A stretch of 64,000 bases of DNA from Henricia sp. BOLD:AAB3569 (GCA_037783545.1 JBBELK010001486.1:1-64000), one strand, 5' to 3'; positions 24,889-37,811 are shown, numbered from the stretch's first letter. Notes: generated from the sequence alone by a model not told the origin. Made by a program: numbers and translations.

Positions 24889-27465
24889 TCTGCGCACTTG
24901 TCATAAAAAATTGACAGACTTTCGCCGGGAAATGGCAGAGAAATTTCAAAGTTTAGAAAAAACTGGGTTGAGGCTTCCTGACTGCTCTCACGCAAACCGT
25001 GGCTGTCTGTACACACCTCTTTGGGGTACTCCTGAGTTGTGCGCATGCTCAGTCATTCGGACTGTCGTTAACGCACCGCAGTTTGGCTCGGCAATTTGGT
25101 CAAAGTGTGGTCCAAACGTCGGCAAATTTGGAGGTCGAAAAATGTTCCGACGAACTTCAAATTTTGCATGCCCTAAACTCTCTATATTGCGCACTTGTCA
25201 TAAAAAAATTGACAGACTTTCGCCGGGAAATGGCAGAGAAATTTCAAAGTTTAGAAAAAACTGGGTTGAGGCTTCCTGACTGCTCTCACGCAAACCGTGG
25301 CTGTCTGTACACACCTCTTTGGGGTACTCCTGAGTTGTGCGCATGCTCAGTCATTCGGACTGTCGTTAACGCACCGCAGTTTGGCTCGGCAATTTGGTCA
25401 AAGTGTGGTCCAAACGTCGGCAAATTTGGAGGTCGAAAAATGTTCCGACGAACTTCAAATTTTGCATGCCCTAAACTCTCTATATTGCGCACTTGTCATA
25501 AAAAATTGACAGACTTTCGCCGGGAAATGGCAGAGAAATTTCAAAGTTTAGAAAAAACTGGGTTGAGGCTTCCTGACTGCTCTCACGCAAACCGTGGCTG
25601 TCTGTACACACCTCTTTGGGGTACTCCTGAGTTGTGCGCATGCTCAGTCATTCGGACTGTCGTTAACGCACCGCAGTTTGGCTCGGCAATTTGGTCAAAG
25701 TGTGGTCCAAACGTCGGCAAATTTGGAGGTCGAAAAATGTTCCGACGAACTTCAAATTTTGCATGCCCTAAACTCTCTATATTGCGCACTTGTCATAAAA
25801 AATTGACAGACTTTCGCCGGGAAATGGCAGAGAAATTTCAAAGTTTAGAAAAAACTGGGTTGAGGCTTCCTGACTGCTCTCACGCAAACCGTGGCTGTCT
25901 GTACACACCTCTTTGGGGTACTCCTGAGTTGTGCGCATGCTCAGTCATTCGGACTGTCGTTAACGCACCGCAGTTTGGCTCGGCAATTTGGTCAAAGTGT
26001 GGTCCAAACGTCGGCAAATTTGGAGGTCGAAAAATGTTCCGACGAACTTCAAATTTTGCATGCCCTAAACTCTCTATATTGCGCACTTGTCATAAAAAAA
26101 TTGACAGACTTTCGCCGGGAAATGGCAGATAAATTTCAAAGTTTAGAAAAAACTGGGTTGAGGCTTCCTGACTGCTCTCACGCAAACCGTGGCTGTCTGT
26201 ACACACCTCTTTGGGGTACTCCTGAGTTGTGCGCATGCTCAGTCATTCGGACTGTCGTTAACGCACCGCAGTTTGGCTCGGCAATTTGGTCAAAGTGTGG
26301 TCCAAACGTCGGCAAATTTGGAGGTCGAAAAATGTTCCGACGAACTTCAAATTTTGCATGCCCTAAACTCTCTATATTGCGCACTTGTCATAAAAAATTG
26401 ACAGACTTTCGCCGGGAAATGGCAGAGAAAATTTAAAGTTTAGAAAAAAACTGGGTTGAGGCTTCCTGACTGCTCTCACGCAAACCGTGGCTCTCTGTAC
26501 ACACCTCTTTGGGGTACTCCTGAGTTGTGCGCATGCTCAGTCATTCGGACTGTCGTTAACGCACCGCAGTTTGGCTCGGCAATTTGGTCAAAGTGTGGTC
26601 CAAACGTCGGCAAATTTGGAGGTCGAAAAATGTTCCGACGAACTTCAAATTTTGCATGCCCTAAACTCTCTATATTGCGCACTTGTCATAAAAAATTGAC
26701 AGACTTTCGCCGGGAAATGGCAGAGAAATTTCAAAGTTTAGAAAAAACTGGGTTGAGGCTTCCTGACTGCTCTCACGCAAACCGTGGCTGTCTGTACACA
26801 CCTCTTTGGGGTACTCCTGAGTTGTGCGCATGCTCAGTCATTCGGACTGTCGTTAACGCACCGCAGTTTGGCTCGGCAATTTGGTCAAAGTGTGGTCCAA
26901 ACGTCGGCAAATTTGGAGGTCGAAAAATGTTCCGACGAACTTCAAATTTTGCATGCCCTAAACTCTCTATATTGCGCACTTGTCATAAAAAAATTGACAG
27001 ACTTTCGCCGGGAAATGGCAGAGAAATTTCAAAGTTTAGAAAAAACTGGGTTGAGGCTTCCTGACTGCTCTCACGCAAACCGTGGCTGTCTGTACACACC
27101 TCTTTGGGGTACTCCTGAGTTGTGCGCGTGCTCAGTCATTCGGACTGTCGTTAACGCACCGCAGTTTGGCTCGGCAATTTGGTCAAAGTGTGGTCCAAAC
27201 GTCGGCAAATTTGGAGGTCGAAAAATGTTCCGACGAACTTCAAATTTTGCATGCCCTAAACTCTCTATATTGCGCACTTGTCATAAAAAATTGACAGACT
27301 TTCGCCGGGAAATGGCAGAGAAATTTCAAAGTTTAGAAAAAACTGGGTTGAGGCTTCCTGACTGCTCTCACGCAAACCGTGGCTGTCTGTACACACCTCT
27401 TTGGGGTACTCCTGAGTTGTGCGCATGCTCAGTCATTCGGACTGTCGTTAACGCACCGCAGTTTG
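24889..27465. repeat. 297-bp satellite array, variant-bearing segment right of the core
   Basis: About 8.7 monomers. Diagnostic variants are 7-A runs in CATAAAAAAATTG near 25202, 26092 and 26986, GATAAATTTC near 26128, GAGAAAATTTAAAG near 26427 followed by an extra A at about 26450, GGCTCTCTG at 26491 and GCGCGTGCTC at 27127. The segment stops in the word CAGTTTGG, where the composite insertion begins. Most of it is repeated after that insertion. Confidence 0.96.
24941..27322. repeat. Segmental duplication D1, copy a (pair with 28250-30631)
   Basis: At least eight variants (7-A runs, GATAAATTTC, GAGAAAATTTAAAG, GGCTCTCTG, GCGCGTGCTC) recur in the same order at a constant offset of 3309 bp. 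The limits given are the nearest private differences outside the shared run: GAGAAA versus GATAAA on the left and GAGAAATTTC versus GAGAAATATC on the right. Part of the block has a third copy at about 47641-48327. Confidence 0.85.
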
Positions 27466-27498
27466 GGGCGGTCGGGTTGGCGTACGGGTTTTTCCTCG
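27466..27498 (+). repeat. SINE-like 5' head (fragment)
   Basis: 33 nt match the first 34 nt of the SINE at 2486 apart from one missing C. It includes the box A-like word TGGCGTACGGG. The match stops before any box B, so it is not a functional Pol III promoter by itself. Confidence 0.8.
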
Positions 27499-27814
27499 CT
27501 GGCCTGTGATGACCGCTTTCCAAAGGACTACCCTTGCACATAGGTAGTTTGGAGGAGTTTTTCGCGGAATCCCGTGATGTCCTGGAACGTTGCTCAATGA
27601 TGGAGTGACCAGTACGTACGTCACGGGGAACGCCGATGCAATTTTGGAACACGATTGGATCCGAGTCTGCGGTCTTGATTCTTCCAGACCTGGACTGGTG
27701 ACGATTGTGGTTTTATGAGGATGTACCTGTGGTGCTTCTCGAAGGATATGACCTGATACTCGGACACGATCGACCAAGATTGGTGATGATTGTGATGGAG
27801 AATACTCGCCGGAT

Positions 27815-28021
27815 AATGACCTGGATTGGCAACGACAACGAATGAGGAAATTTGGTGGATAAATGACCTGGACTGGCAACGACAACGAATGAGGAAATTT
27901 GGCAATAACGGCGAACGCTTAGTGGATAAATGACCTGGACTGGCAACGACTACGAATGAGGAAATTTGGCAATAACGGCGAACGCTTAGTGGATAAATGA
28001 CCTGGACTGGCAACGACAACG
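27815..28021. repeat. 67-bp minisatellite, about 3.1 units
   Basis: Two full 67-bp units at 27861-27927 and 27928-27994 differ by one base (GACAACGAATG versus GACTACGAATG). A shorter unit at 27815-27860 lacks the part GCAATAACGGCGAACGCTTA, and a truncated fourth begins at 27995. Each begins with (A)AATGACCTGGA(C/T)TGGCAACG. More degenerate relatives of GACCTGGACTGG occur upstream, near 27687 and 27748, so the repeat probably extended leftwards and decayed. Confidence 0.9.
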
Positions 28022-28066
28022 GCTGAAGCACTGGTTCTATCGGTAACAACGTTGGACTGGTTAGCG

Positions 28067-28090
28067 TGTTTTATTCGGACGAATAAAACA
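28067..28090 (+). other. Perfect hairpin (10-bp stem, 4-nt loop)
   Basis: TGTTTTATTC and GAATAAAACA are exact reverse complements separated by GGAC. The hairpin lies 11 bp before the satellite resumes and could be the terminal structure of the inserted element. It does not match the histone 3' stem-loop. Confidence 0.75.
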
Positions 28091-28249
28091 TTTTAGAAAA
28101 AGGCAATTTGGTCAAAGTGTGGTCCAAACGTCGGCAAATTTGGAGGTCGAAAAATGTTCCGACGAACTTCAAATTTTGCATGCCCTAAACTCTCTATATT
28201 GCGCACTTGTCATAAAAAATTGACAGACTTTCGCCGGGAAATGGCAGAT

Positions 28250-30631
28250 AAATTTCAAAGTTTAGAAAAAACTGGGTTGAGGCTTCCTGACTGCTCTCAC
28301 GCAAACCGTGGCTGTCTGTACACACCTCTTTGGGGTACTCCTGAGTTGTGCGCATGCTCAGTCATTCGGACTGTCGTTAACGCACCGCAGTTTGGCTCGG
28401 CAATTTGGTCAAAGTGTGGTCCAAACGTCGGCAAATTTGGAGGTCGAAAAATGTTCCGACGAACTTCAAATTTTGCATGCCCTAAACTCTCTATATTGCG
28501 CACTTGTCATAAAAAAATTGACAGACTTTCGCCGGGAAATGGCAGAGAAATTTCAAAGTTTAGAAAAAACTGGGTTGAGGCTTCCTGACTGCTCTCACGC
28601 AAACCGTGGCTGTCTGTACACACCTCTTTGGGGTACTCCTGAGTTGTGCGCATGCTCAGTCATTCGGACTGTCGTTAACGCACCGCAGTTTGGCTCGGCA
28701 ATTTGGTCAAAGTGTGGTCCAAACGTCGGCAAATTTGGAGGTCGAAAAATGTTCCGACGAACTTCAAATTTTGCATGCCCTAAACTCTCTATATTGCGCA
28801 CTTGTCATAAAAAATTGACAGACTTTCGCCGGGAAATGGCAGAGAAATTTCAAAGTTTAGAAAAAACTGGGTTGAGGCTTCCTGACTGCTCTCACGCAAA
28901 CCGTGGCTGTCTGTACACACCTCTTTGGGGTACTCCTGAGTTGTGCGCATGCTCAGTCATTCGGACTGTCGTTAACGCACCGCAGTTTGGCTCGGCAATT
29001 TGGTCAAAGTGTGGTCCAAACGTCGGCAAATTTGGAGGTCGAAAAATGTTCCGACGAACTTCAAATTTTGCATGCCCTAAACTCTCTATATTGCGCACTT
29101 GTCATAAAAAATTGACAGACTTTCGCCGGGAAATGGCAGAGAAATTTCAAAGTTTAGAAAAAACTGGGTTGAGGCTTCCTGACTGCTCTCACGCAAACCG
29201 TGGCTGTCTGTACACACCTCTTTGGGGTACTCCTGAGTTGTGCGCATGCTCAGTCATTCGGACTGTCGTTAACGCACCGCAGTTTGGCTCGGCAATTTGG
29301 TCAAAGTGTGGTCCAAACGTCGGCAAATTTGGAGGTCGAAAAATGTTCCGACGAACTTCAAATTTTGCATGCCCTAAACTCTCTATATTGCGCACTTGTC
29401 ATAAAAAAATTGACAGACTTTCGCCGGGAAATGGCAGATAAATTTCAAAGTTTAGAAAAAACTGGGTTGAGGCTTCCTGACTGCTCTCACGCAAACCGTG
29501 GCTGTCTGTACACACCTCTTTGGGGTACTCCTGAGTTGTGCGCATGCTCAGTCATTCGGACTGTCGTTAACGCACCGCAGTTTGGCTCGGCAATTTGGTC
29601 AAAGTGTGGTCCAAACGTCGGCAAATTTGGAGGTCGAAAAATGTTCCGACGAACTTCAAATTTTGCATGCCCTAAACTCTCTATATTGCGCACTTGTCAT
29701 AAAAAATTGACAGACTTTCGCCGGGAAATGGCAGAGAAAATTTAAAGTTTAGAAAAAAACTGGGTTGAGGCTTCCTGACTGCTCTCACGCAAACCGTGGC
29801 TCTCTGTACACACCTCTTTGGGGTACTCCTGAGTTGTGCGCATGCTCAGTCATTCGGACTGTCGTTAACGCACCGCAGTTTGGCTCGGCAATTTGGTCAA
29901 AGTGTGGTCCAAACGTCGGCAAATTTGGAGGTCGAAAAATGTTCCGACGAACTTCAAATTTTGCATGCCCTAAACTCTCTATATTGCGCACTTGTCATAA
30001 AAAATTGACAGACTTTCGCCGGGAAATGGCAGAGAAATTTCAAAGTTTAGAAAAAACTGGGTTGAGGCTTCCTGACTGCTCTCACGCAAACCGTGGCTGT
30101 CTGTACACACCTCTTTGGGGTACTCCTGAGTTGTGCGCATGCTCAGTCATTCGGACTGTCGTTAACGCACCGCAGTTTGGCTCGGCAATTTGGTCAAAGT
30201 GTGGTCCAAACGTCGGCAAATTTGGAGGTCGAAAAATGTTCCGACGAACTTCAAATTTTGCATGCCCTAAACTCTCTATATTGCGCACTTGTCATAAAAA
30301 AATTGACAGACTTTCGCCGGGAAATGGCAGAGAAATTTCAAAGTTTAGAAAAAACTGGGTTGAGGCTTCCTGACTGCTCTCACGCAAACCGTGGCTGTCT
30401 GTACACACCTCTTTGGGGTACTCCTGAGTTGTGCGCGTGCTCAGTCATTCGGACTGTCGTTAACGCACCGCAGTTTGGCTCGGCAATTTGGTCAAAGTGT
30501 GGTCCAAACGTCGGCAAATTTGGAGGTCGAAAAATGTTCCGACGAACTTCAAATTTTGCATGCCCTAAACTCTCTATATTGCGCACTTGTCATAAAAAAT
30601 TGACAGACTTTCGCCGGGAAATGGCAGAGAA
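28250..30631. repeat. Segmental duplication D1, copy b (pair with 24941-27322)
   Basis: Repeats the ordered variants of copy a at +3309 bp: 7-A runs near 28511, 29401 and 30295, GATAAATTTC near 29437, GAGAAAATTTAAAG near 29736, GGCTCTCTG near 29800 and GCGCGTGCTC near 30436. The composite insertion lies between the two copies and is not itself duplicated. Confidence 0.85.
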
Positions 30632-33600
30632 ATATCAAAGTTTAGAAAAAACTGGGTTGAGGCTTCCTGACTGCTCTCACGCAAACCGTGGCTGTCTGTA
30701 CACACCTCTTTGGGGTACTCCTGAGTTGTGCGCATGCTCAGTCATTCGGACTGTCGTTAACGCACCGCAGTTTGGCTCGGCAATTTGGTCAAAGTGTGGT
30801 CCAAACGTCGGCAAATTTGGAGGTCGAAAAATGTTCCGTCGAACTTCAAATTTTGCATGCCCTAAACTCTCTATATTGCGCACTTGTCATAAAAAATTGA
30901 CAGACTTTTGCCGGGAAATGGCAGAGAAATTTTAAAGTTTAGAAAAAACTGGGTTGAGGCTTTCTGACTGCTCTCACGCAAACCGTGGCTGTCTGTACAC
31001 ACCTCTTTGGGGTACTCCTGAGTTGTGCGCATGCTCAGTCATTCGGACTGTCGTTAACGCACCGCAGTTTGGCTCGGCAATTTGGTCAAAGTGTGGTCCA
31101 AACGTCGGCAAATTTGGAGGTCGAAAAATGTTCCGACGAACTTCAAATTTTGCATGCCCTAAACTCTCTATATTGCGCACTTGTCATAAAAAATTGACAG
31201 ACTTTCGCCGGGAAATGGCAGAGAAATTTCAAAGTTTAGAAAAAAACTGGGTTGAGGTTTCCTGACTGCTCTCACGCAAACCGTGGCTGTCTGTACACAC
31301 CTCTTTGGGGTACTCCTGAGTTGTGCGCATGCTCAGTCATTCGGACTGTCGTTAACGCACCGCAGTTTGGCTCGGCAATTTGGTCAAAGTGTGGTCCAAA
31401 CGTCGGCAAATTTGGAGGTCGAAAAATGTTCCGACGAACTTCAAATTTTGCATGCCCTAAACTCTCTATATTGCGCACTTGTCATACAAAATTGACAGAC
31501 TTTCGCCGGGAAATGGCAGAGAAATTTCAAAGTTTAGAAAAAACTGGGTTGAGGCTTCCTGACTGCTCTCACGCAAACCGTGGCTGTCTGTACACACCTC
31601 TTTGGGGTACTCCTGAGTTGTGCGCATGCTCAGTCATTCGGACTGTCGTTAACGCACCGCAGTTTGGCTCGGCAATTTGGTCAAAGTGTGGTCCAAACGT
31701 CGGCAAATTTGGAGGTCGAAAAATGTTCCGACGAACTTCAAATTTTGCATGCCCTAAACTCTCTATATTGCGCACTTGTCATAAAAAATTGACAGACTTT
31801 CGCCGGGAAATGGCAGAGAAATTTCAAAGTTTAGAAAAAACTGGGTTGAGGCTTCCTGACTGCTCTCACGCAAACCGTGGCTGTCTGTACACACCTCTTT
31901 GGGGTACTCCTGAGTTGTGCGCATGCTCAGTCATTCGGACTGTCGTTAACGCACCGCAGTTTGGCTCGGCAATTTGGTCAAAGTGTGGTCCAAACGTCGG
32001 CAAATTTGGAGGTCGAAAAATGTTCCGACGAACTTCAAATTTTGCATGCCCTAAACTCTCTATATTGCGCACTTGTCATAAAAAATTGACAGACTTTCGC
32101 CGGGAAATGGCAGAGAAATATCAAAGTTCAGAAAAAACTGGGTTGAGGCTTCCTGACTGCTCTCACGCAAACCGTGGCTGTCTGTACACACCTCTTTCGG
32201 GTACTCCTGAGTTGTGCGCATGCTCAGTCATTCGGACTGTCGTTAACGCACCGCAGTTTGGCTCGGCAATTTGGTCAAAGTGTGGTCCAAACGTCGGCAA
32301 ATTTGGAGGTCGAAAAATGTTCCGACGAACTTCAAATTTTGCATGCCCTAAACTCTCTATATTGCGCACTTGTCATACAAAATTGACAGACTTTCGCCGG
32401 GAAATGGCAGAGAAATTTCAAAGTTTAGAAAAAACTGGGTTGAGGCTTCCTGACTGCTCTCACGCAAACCGTGGCTGTCTGTACACACCTCTTTGGGGTA
32501 CTCCTGAGTTGTGCGCATGCTCAGTCATTCGGACTGTCGTTAACGCACCGCAGTTTGGCTCGGCAATTTGGTCAAAGTGTGGTCCAAACGTCGGCAAATT
32601 TGGAGGTCGAAAAATGTTCCGACGAACTTCAAATTTTGCATGCCCTAAACTCTCTATATTGCGCACTTGTCATAAAAAATTGACAGACTTTCGCCGGGAA
32701 ATGGCAGAGAAATTTCAAAGTTTAGAAAAAACTGGGTTGAGGCTTCCTGACTGCTCTCACGCAAACCGTGGCTGTCTGTACACACCTCTTTGGGGTACTC
32801 CTGAGTTGTGCGCATGCTCAGTCATTCAGACTGACGTTAACGCACCGCAGTTTGGCTCGGCAATTTGGTCAAAGTGTGGTCCAAACGTCGGCAAATTTGG
32901 AGGTCGAAAAATGTTCCGACGAACTTCAAATTTTGCATGCCCTAAACTCTCTATATTGCGCACTTGTCATACAAAATTGACAGACTTTCGCCGGGAAATG
33001 GCAGAGAAATTTCAAAGTTTAGAAAAAACTGGGTTGAGGCTTCCTGACTGCTCTCGCGCAAACCGTGGCTGTCTGTACACACCTCTTTGGGGTACTCCTG
33101 AGTTGTGGGCATGCTCAGTCATTCGGACTGTCGTTAACGCACCGCAGTTTGGCTCGGCAATTTGGTCAAAGTGTGGTCCAAACGTCGGCAAATTTGGAGG
33201 TCGAAAAATGTTCCGACGAACTTCAAATTTTGCATGCCCTAAACTCTCTATATTGCGCACTTGTCATAAAAAAATTGACAGACTTTCGCCGGGAAATGGC
33301 AGAGAAATTTCAAAGTTTAGAAAAAAATGGGTTGAGGCTTCCTGACTGCTCTCACGCAAACCGTGGCTGTCTGTACACACCTCTTTCGGGTACTCCTGAG
33401 TTGTGCGCATGCTCAGTCATTCGGACTGTCGTTAACGCACCGCAGTTTGGCTCGGCAATTTGGTCAAAGTGTGGTCCAAACGTCGGCAAATTTGGAGGTC
33501 GAAAAATGTTCCGTCGAACTTCAAATTTTGCATGCCCTAAACTCTCTATATTGCGCACTTGTCATAAAAAATTGACAGACTTTTGCCGGGAAATGGCAGA

Positions 33601-34764
33601 GAAATTTTAAAGTTTAGAAAAAACTGGGTTGAGGCTTCCTGACTGCTCTCACGCAAACCGTGGCTGTCTGTACACACCTCTTTGGGGTACTCCTGAGTTG
33701 TGCGCATGCTCAGTCATTCGGACTGTCGTTAACGCACCGCAGTTTGGCTCGGCAATTTGGTCAAAGTGTGGTCCAAACGTCGGCAAATTTGGAGGTCGAA
33801 AAATGTTCCGACGAACTTCAAATTTTGCATGCCCTAAACTCTCTATATTGCGCACTTGTCATAAAAAATTGACAGACTTTCGCCGGGAAATGGCAGAGAA
33901 ATTTCAAAGTTTAGAAAAAAACTGGGTTGAGGCTTCCTGACTGCTCTCACGCAAACCGTGGCTGTCTGTACACACCTCTTTGGGGTACTCCTGAGTTGTG
34001 CGCATGCTCAGTCATTCGGACTGTCGTTAACGCACCGCAGTTTGGCTCGGCAATTTGGTCAAAGTGTGGTCCAAACGTCGGCAAATTTGGAGGTCGAAAA
34101 ATGTTCCGACGAACTTCAAATTTTGCATGCCCTAAACTCTCTATATTGCGCACTTGTCATAAAAAATTGACAGACTTTCGCCGGGAAATGGCAGAGAAAT
34201 TTCAAAGTTTAGAAAAAACTGGGTTGAGGCTTCCTGACTGCTCTCACGCAAACCGTGGCTGTCTGTACACACCTCTTTGGGGTACTCCTGAGTTGTGCGC
34301 ATGCTCAGTCATTCGGACTGTCGTTAACGCACCGCAGTTTGGCTCGGCAATTTGGTCAAAGTGTGGTCCAAACGTCGGCAAATTTGGAGGTCGAAAAATG
34401 TTCCGACGAACTTCAAATTTTGCATGCCCTAAACTCTCTATATTGCGCACTTGTCATAAACAATTGACAGATTTTCGCCGGGAAATGGCAGAGAAATTTC
34501 AAAGTTTAGAAAAAACTGGGTTGAGGCTTCCTGACTGCTCTCGCGCAAACCGTGGCTGTCTGTACACACCTCTTTGGGGTACTCCTGAGTTGTGGGCATG
34601 TTCAGTCATTCGGACTGTCGTTAACGCACCGCAGTTTGGCTCGGCAATTTGGTCAAAGTGTGGTCCAAACGTCGGCAAATTTGGAGGTCGAAAAATGTTC
34701 CGACGAACTTCAAATTTTGCATGCCCTAAACTCTCTATATTGCGCACTTGTCATAAAAAATTGA

Positions 34765-34772
34765 CAGAGAAA
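34765..34772. other. 21-bp deletion junction in one monomer
   Basis: The normal text GACAGACTTTCGCC...GGCAGAGAAA is reduced to GACAGAGAAA. The lost 21 bp lie between two CAGA words, one of which remains, as expected for slippage or microhomology-mediated loss. Confidence 0.85.
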
Positions 34773-35028
34773 TTTCAAAGTTTAGAAAAAAACTGGGTTG
34801 AGGCTTCCTGACTGCTCTCACGCAAACCGTGGCTGTCTGTACACACCTCTTTGGGGTACTCCTGAGTTGTGCGCATGCTCAGTCATTCGGACTGTCGTTA
34901 ACGCACCGCAGTTTGGCTCGGCAATTTGGTCAAAGTGTGGTCCAAACGTCGGCAAATTTGGAGGTCGAAAAATGTTCCGACGAACTTCAAATTTTGCATG
35001 CCCTAAACTCTCTATATTGCGCACTTGT

Positions 35029-36813
35029 CATACAAAATTGACAGACTTTCGCCGGGAAATGGCAGAGAAATTTCAAAGTTTAGAAAAAACTGGGTTGAGG
35101 CTTCCTGACTGCTCTCGCGCAAACCGTGGCTGTCTGTACACACCTCTTTGGGGTACTCCTGAGTTGTGGGCATGCTCAGTCATTCGGACTGTCGTTAACG
35201 CACCGCAGTTTGGCTCGGCAATTTGGTCAAAGTGTGGTCCAAACGTCGGCAAATTTGGAGGTCGAAAAATGTTCCGACGAACTTCAAATTTTGCATGCCC
35301 TAAACTCTCTATATTGCGCACTTGTCATGAAAAAATTGACAGACTTTCGCCGGGAAATGGCAGAGAAATTTCAAAGTTTAGAAAAAAATGGGTTGAGGCT
35401 TCCTGACTGCTCTCACGCAAACCGTGGCTGTCTGTACACACCTCTTTGGGGTACTCCTGAGTTGTGCGCATGCTCAGTCATTCGGACTGTCGTTAACGCA
35501 CCGCAGTTTGGCTCGGCAATTTGGTCAAAGTGTGGTCCAAACGTCGGCAAATTTGGAGGTCGAAAAATGTTCCGACGAACTTCAAATTTTGCATGCCCTA
35601 AACTCTCTATATTGCGCACTTGTCATAAAAAATTGACAGACTTTCGCCGGGAAATGGCAGAGAAATTTCAAAGTTTAGAAAAAACTGGGTTGAGGCTTCC
35701 TGACTGCTCTCACGCAAACCGTGGCTGTCTGTACACACCTCTTTGGGGTACTCCTGAGTTGTGCGCATGCTCAGTCATTCGGACTGTCGTTAACGCACCG
35801 CAGTTTGGCTCGGCAATTTGGTCAAAGTGTGGTCCAAACGTCGGCAAATTTGGAGGTCGAAAAATGTTCCGACGAACTTCAAATTTTGCATGCCCTAAAC
35901 TCTCTATATTGCGCACTTGTCATACAAAATTGACAGACTTTCGCCGGGAAATGGCAGAGAAATTTCAAAGTTTAGAAAAAACTGGGTTGAGGCTTCCTGA
36001 CTGCTCTCGCGCAAACCGTGGCTGTCTGTACACACCTCTTTGGGGTACTCCTGAGTTGTGGGCATGCTCAGTCATTCGGACTGTCGTTAACGCACCGCAG
36101 TTTGGCTCGGCAATTTGGTCAAAGTGTGGTCCAAACGTCGGCAAATTTGGAGGTCGAAAAATGTTCCGACGAACTTCAAATTTTGCATGCCCTAAACTCT
36201 CTATATTGCGCACTTGTCATAAAAAAATTGACAGACTTTCGCCGGGAAATGGCAGAGAAATTTCAAAGTTTAGAAAAAAATGGGTTGAGGCTTCCTGACT
36301 GCTCTCACGCAAACCGTGGCTGTCTGTACACACCTCTTTGGGGTACTCCTGAGTTGTGCGCATGCTCAGTCATTCGGACTGTCGTTAACGCACCGCAGTT
36401 TGGCTCGGCAATTTGGTCAAAGTGTGGTCCAAACGTCGGCAAATTTGGAGGTCGAAAAATGTTCCGACGAACTTCAAATTTTGCATGCCCTAAACTCTCT
36501 ATATTGCGCACTTGTCATAAAAAATTGACAGACTTTCGCCGGGAAATGGCAGAGAAATTTCAAAGTTTAGAAAAAACTGGGTTGAGGCTTCCTGACTGCT
36601 CTCACGCAAACCGTGGCTGTCTGTACACACCTCTTTGGGGTACTCCTGAGTTGTGCGCATGCTCAGTCATTCGGACTGTCGTTAACGCACCGCAGTTTGG
36701 CTCGGCAATTTGGTCAAAGTGTGGTCCAAACGTCGGCAAATTTGGAGGTCGAAAAATGTTCCGACGAACTTCAAATTTTGCATGCCCTAAACTCTCTATA
36801 TTGCGCACTTGTC
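35029..36813. repeat. Local higher-order repeat of three monomers (period about 892 bp)
   Basis: The series CATACAAAATTG, then CTCTCGCGC with GTTGTGGGCATG, then a homopolymer variant (7-A run), then GAAAAAAATGGG appears near 35031-35385 and again 892-893 bp later near 35924-36276. Related series occur near 32971-33324, 49969-50321 and 53856-54208. This shows a short multimeric unit that spread several times in the right half of the array. Confidence 0.7.
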
Positions 36814-37811
36814 ATAAAAAATTGACAGACTTTCGCCGGGAAATGGCAGAGAAATTTCAAAGTTTAGAAAAAACTGGGTTGAGGCTTCCTGACTGCTCTC
36901 ACGCAAACCGTGGCTGTCTGTACACACCTCTTTGGGGTACTCCTGAGTTGTGCGCATGCTCAGTCATTCGGACTGTCGTTAACGCACCGCAGTTTGGCTC
37001 GGCAATTTGGTCAAAGTGTGGTCCAAACGTCGGCAAATTTGGAGGTCGAAAAATGTTCCGACGAACTTCAAATTGTGCATGCCCTAAACTCTCTATATTG
37101 CGCACTTGTCATAAAAAATTGACAGACTTTCGCCGGGAAATGGCAGAGAAATTTCACAGTTTAGAAAAAAACTGGGTTGAGGCTTCCTGACTGCTCTCAC
37201 GCAAACCGTGGCTGTCTGTACACACCTCTTTGGGGTACTCCTGAGTTGTGCGCATGCTCAGTCATTCGGACTGTCGTTAACGCACCGCAGTTTGGCTCGG
37301 CAATTTGGTCAAAGTGTGGTCCAAACGTCGGCAAATTTGGAGGTCGAAAAATGTTCCGACGAACTTCAAATTTTGCATGCCCTAAACTCTCTATATTGCG
37401 CACTTGTCATAAAAAATTGACAGACTTTCGCCGGGAAATGGCAGAGAAATTTCAAAGTTTAGAAAAAACTGGGTTGAGGCTTCCTGACTGCTCTCACGCA
37501 AACCGTGGCTGTCTGTACACACCTCTTTGGGGTACTCCTGAGTTGTGCGCATGCTCAGTCATTCGGACTGTCGTTAACGCACCGCAGTTTGGCTCGGCAA
37601 TTTGGTCAAAGTGTGGTCCAAACGTCGGCAAATTTGGAGGTCGAAAAATGTTCCGACGAACTTCAAATTTTGCATGCCCTAAACTCTCTATATTGCGCAC
37701 TTGTCATAAAAAAATTGACAGACTTTCGCCGGGAAATGGCAGAGAAATTTCAAAGTTTAGAAAAAACTGGGTTGAGGCTTCCTGACTGCTCTCACGCAAA
37801 CCGTGGCTGTC

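Larger units (their letters stand above)
27466..28101. mobile_element. Composite non-satellite insertion of unknown family
   Basis: 636 bp of non-satellite DNA interrupt a monomer between CAGTTTGG and GGCAATTTGG; about 3 bp (CTC) of satellite are missing and I see no target-site duplication. It begins with 33 nt matching the start of the SINE at 2486 with one missing base, and loses that match before box B. Unique sequence follows (about 27499-27814), then a 67-bp minisatellite, then a short unique stretch ending in a hairpin and an AATAAA word at 28082-28087. There is no convincing coding sequence; the open frames on the minus strand are products of the minisatellite. It could be a non-autonomous element that shares a head with the SINE, or a rearranged SINE remnant joined to other DNA. 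I do not recognise the family. Confidence 0.7.

Noticed and set aside
27815-28021. Telomeric or simple microsatellite DNA
   Set aside because: The unit is 67 bp and complex, with no telomere-like hexamer.
27448-28049. Minus-strand ORFs of 77-145 codons in the composite insertion
   Set aside because: Their residues simply repeat the 67-bp minisatellite in different frames, with no recognisable domain.
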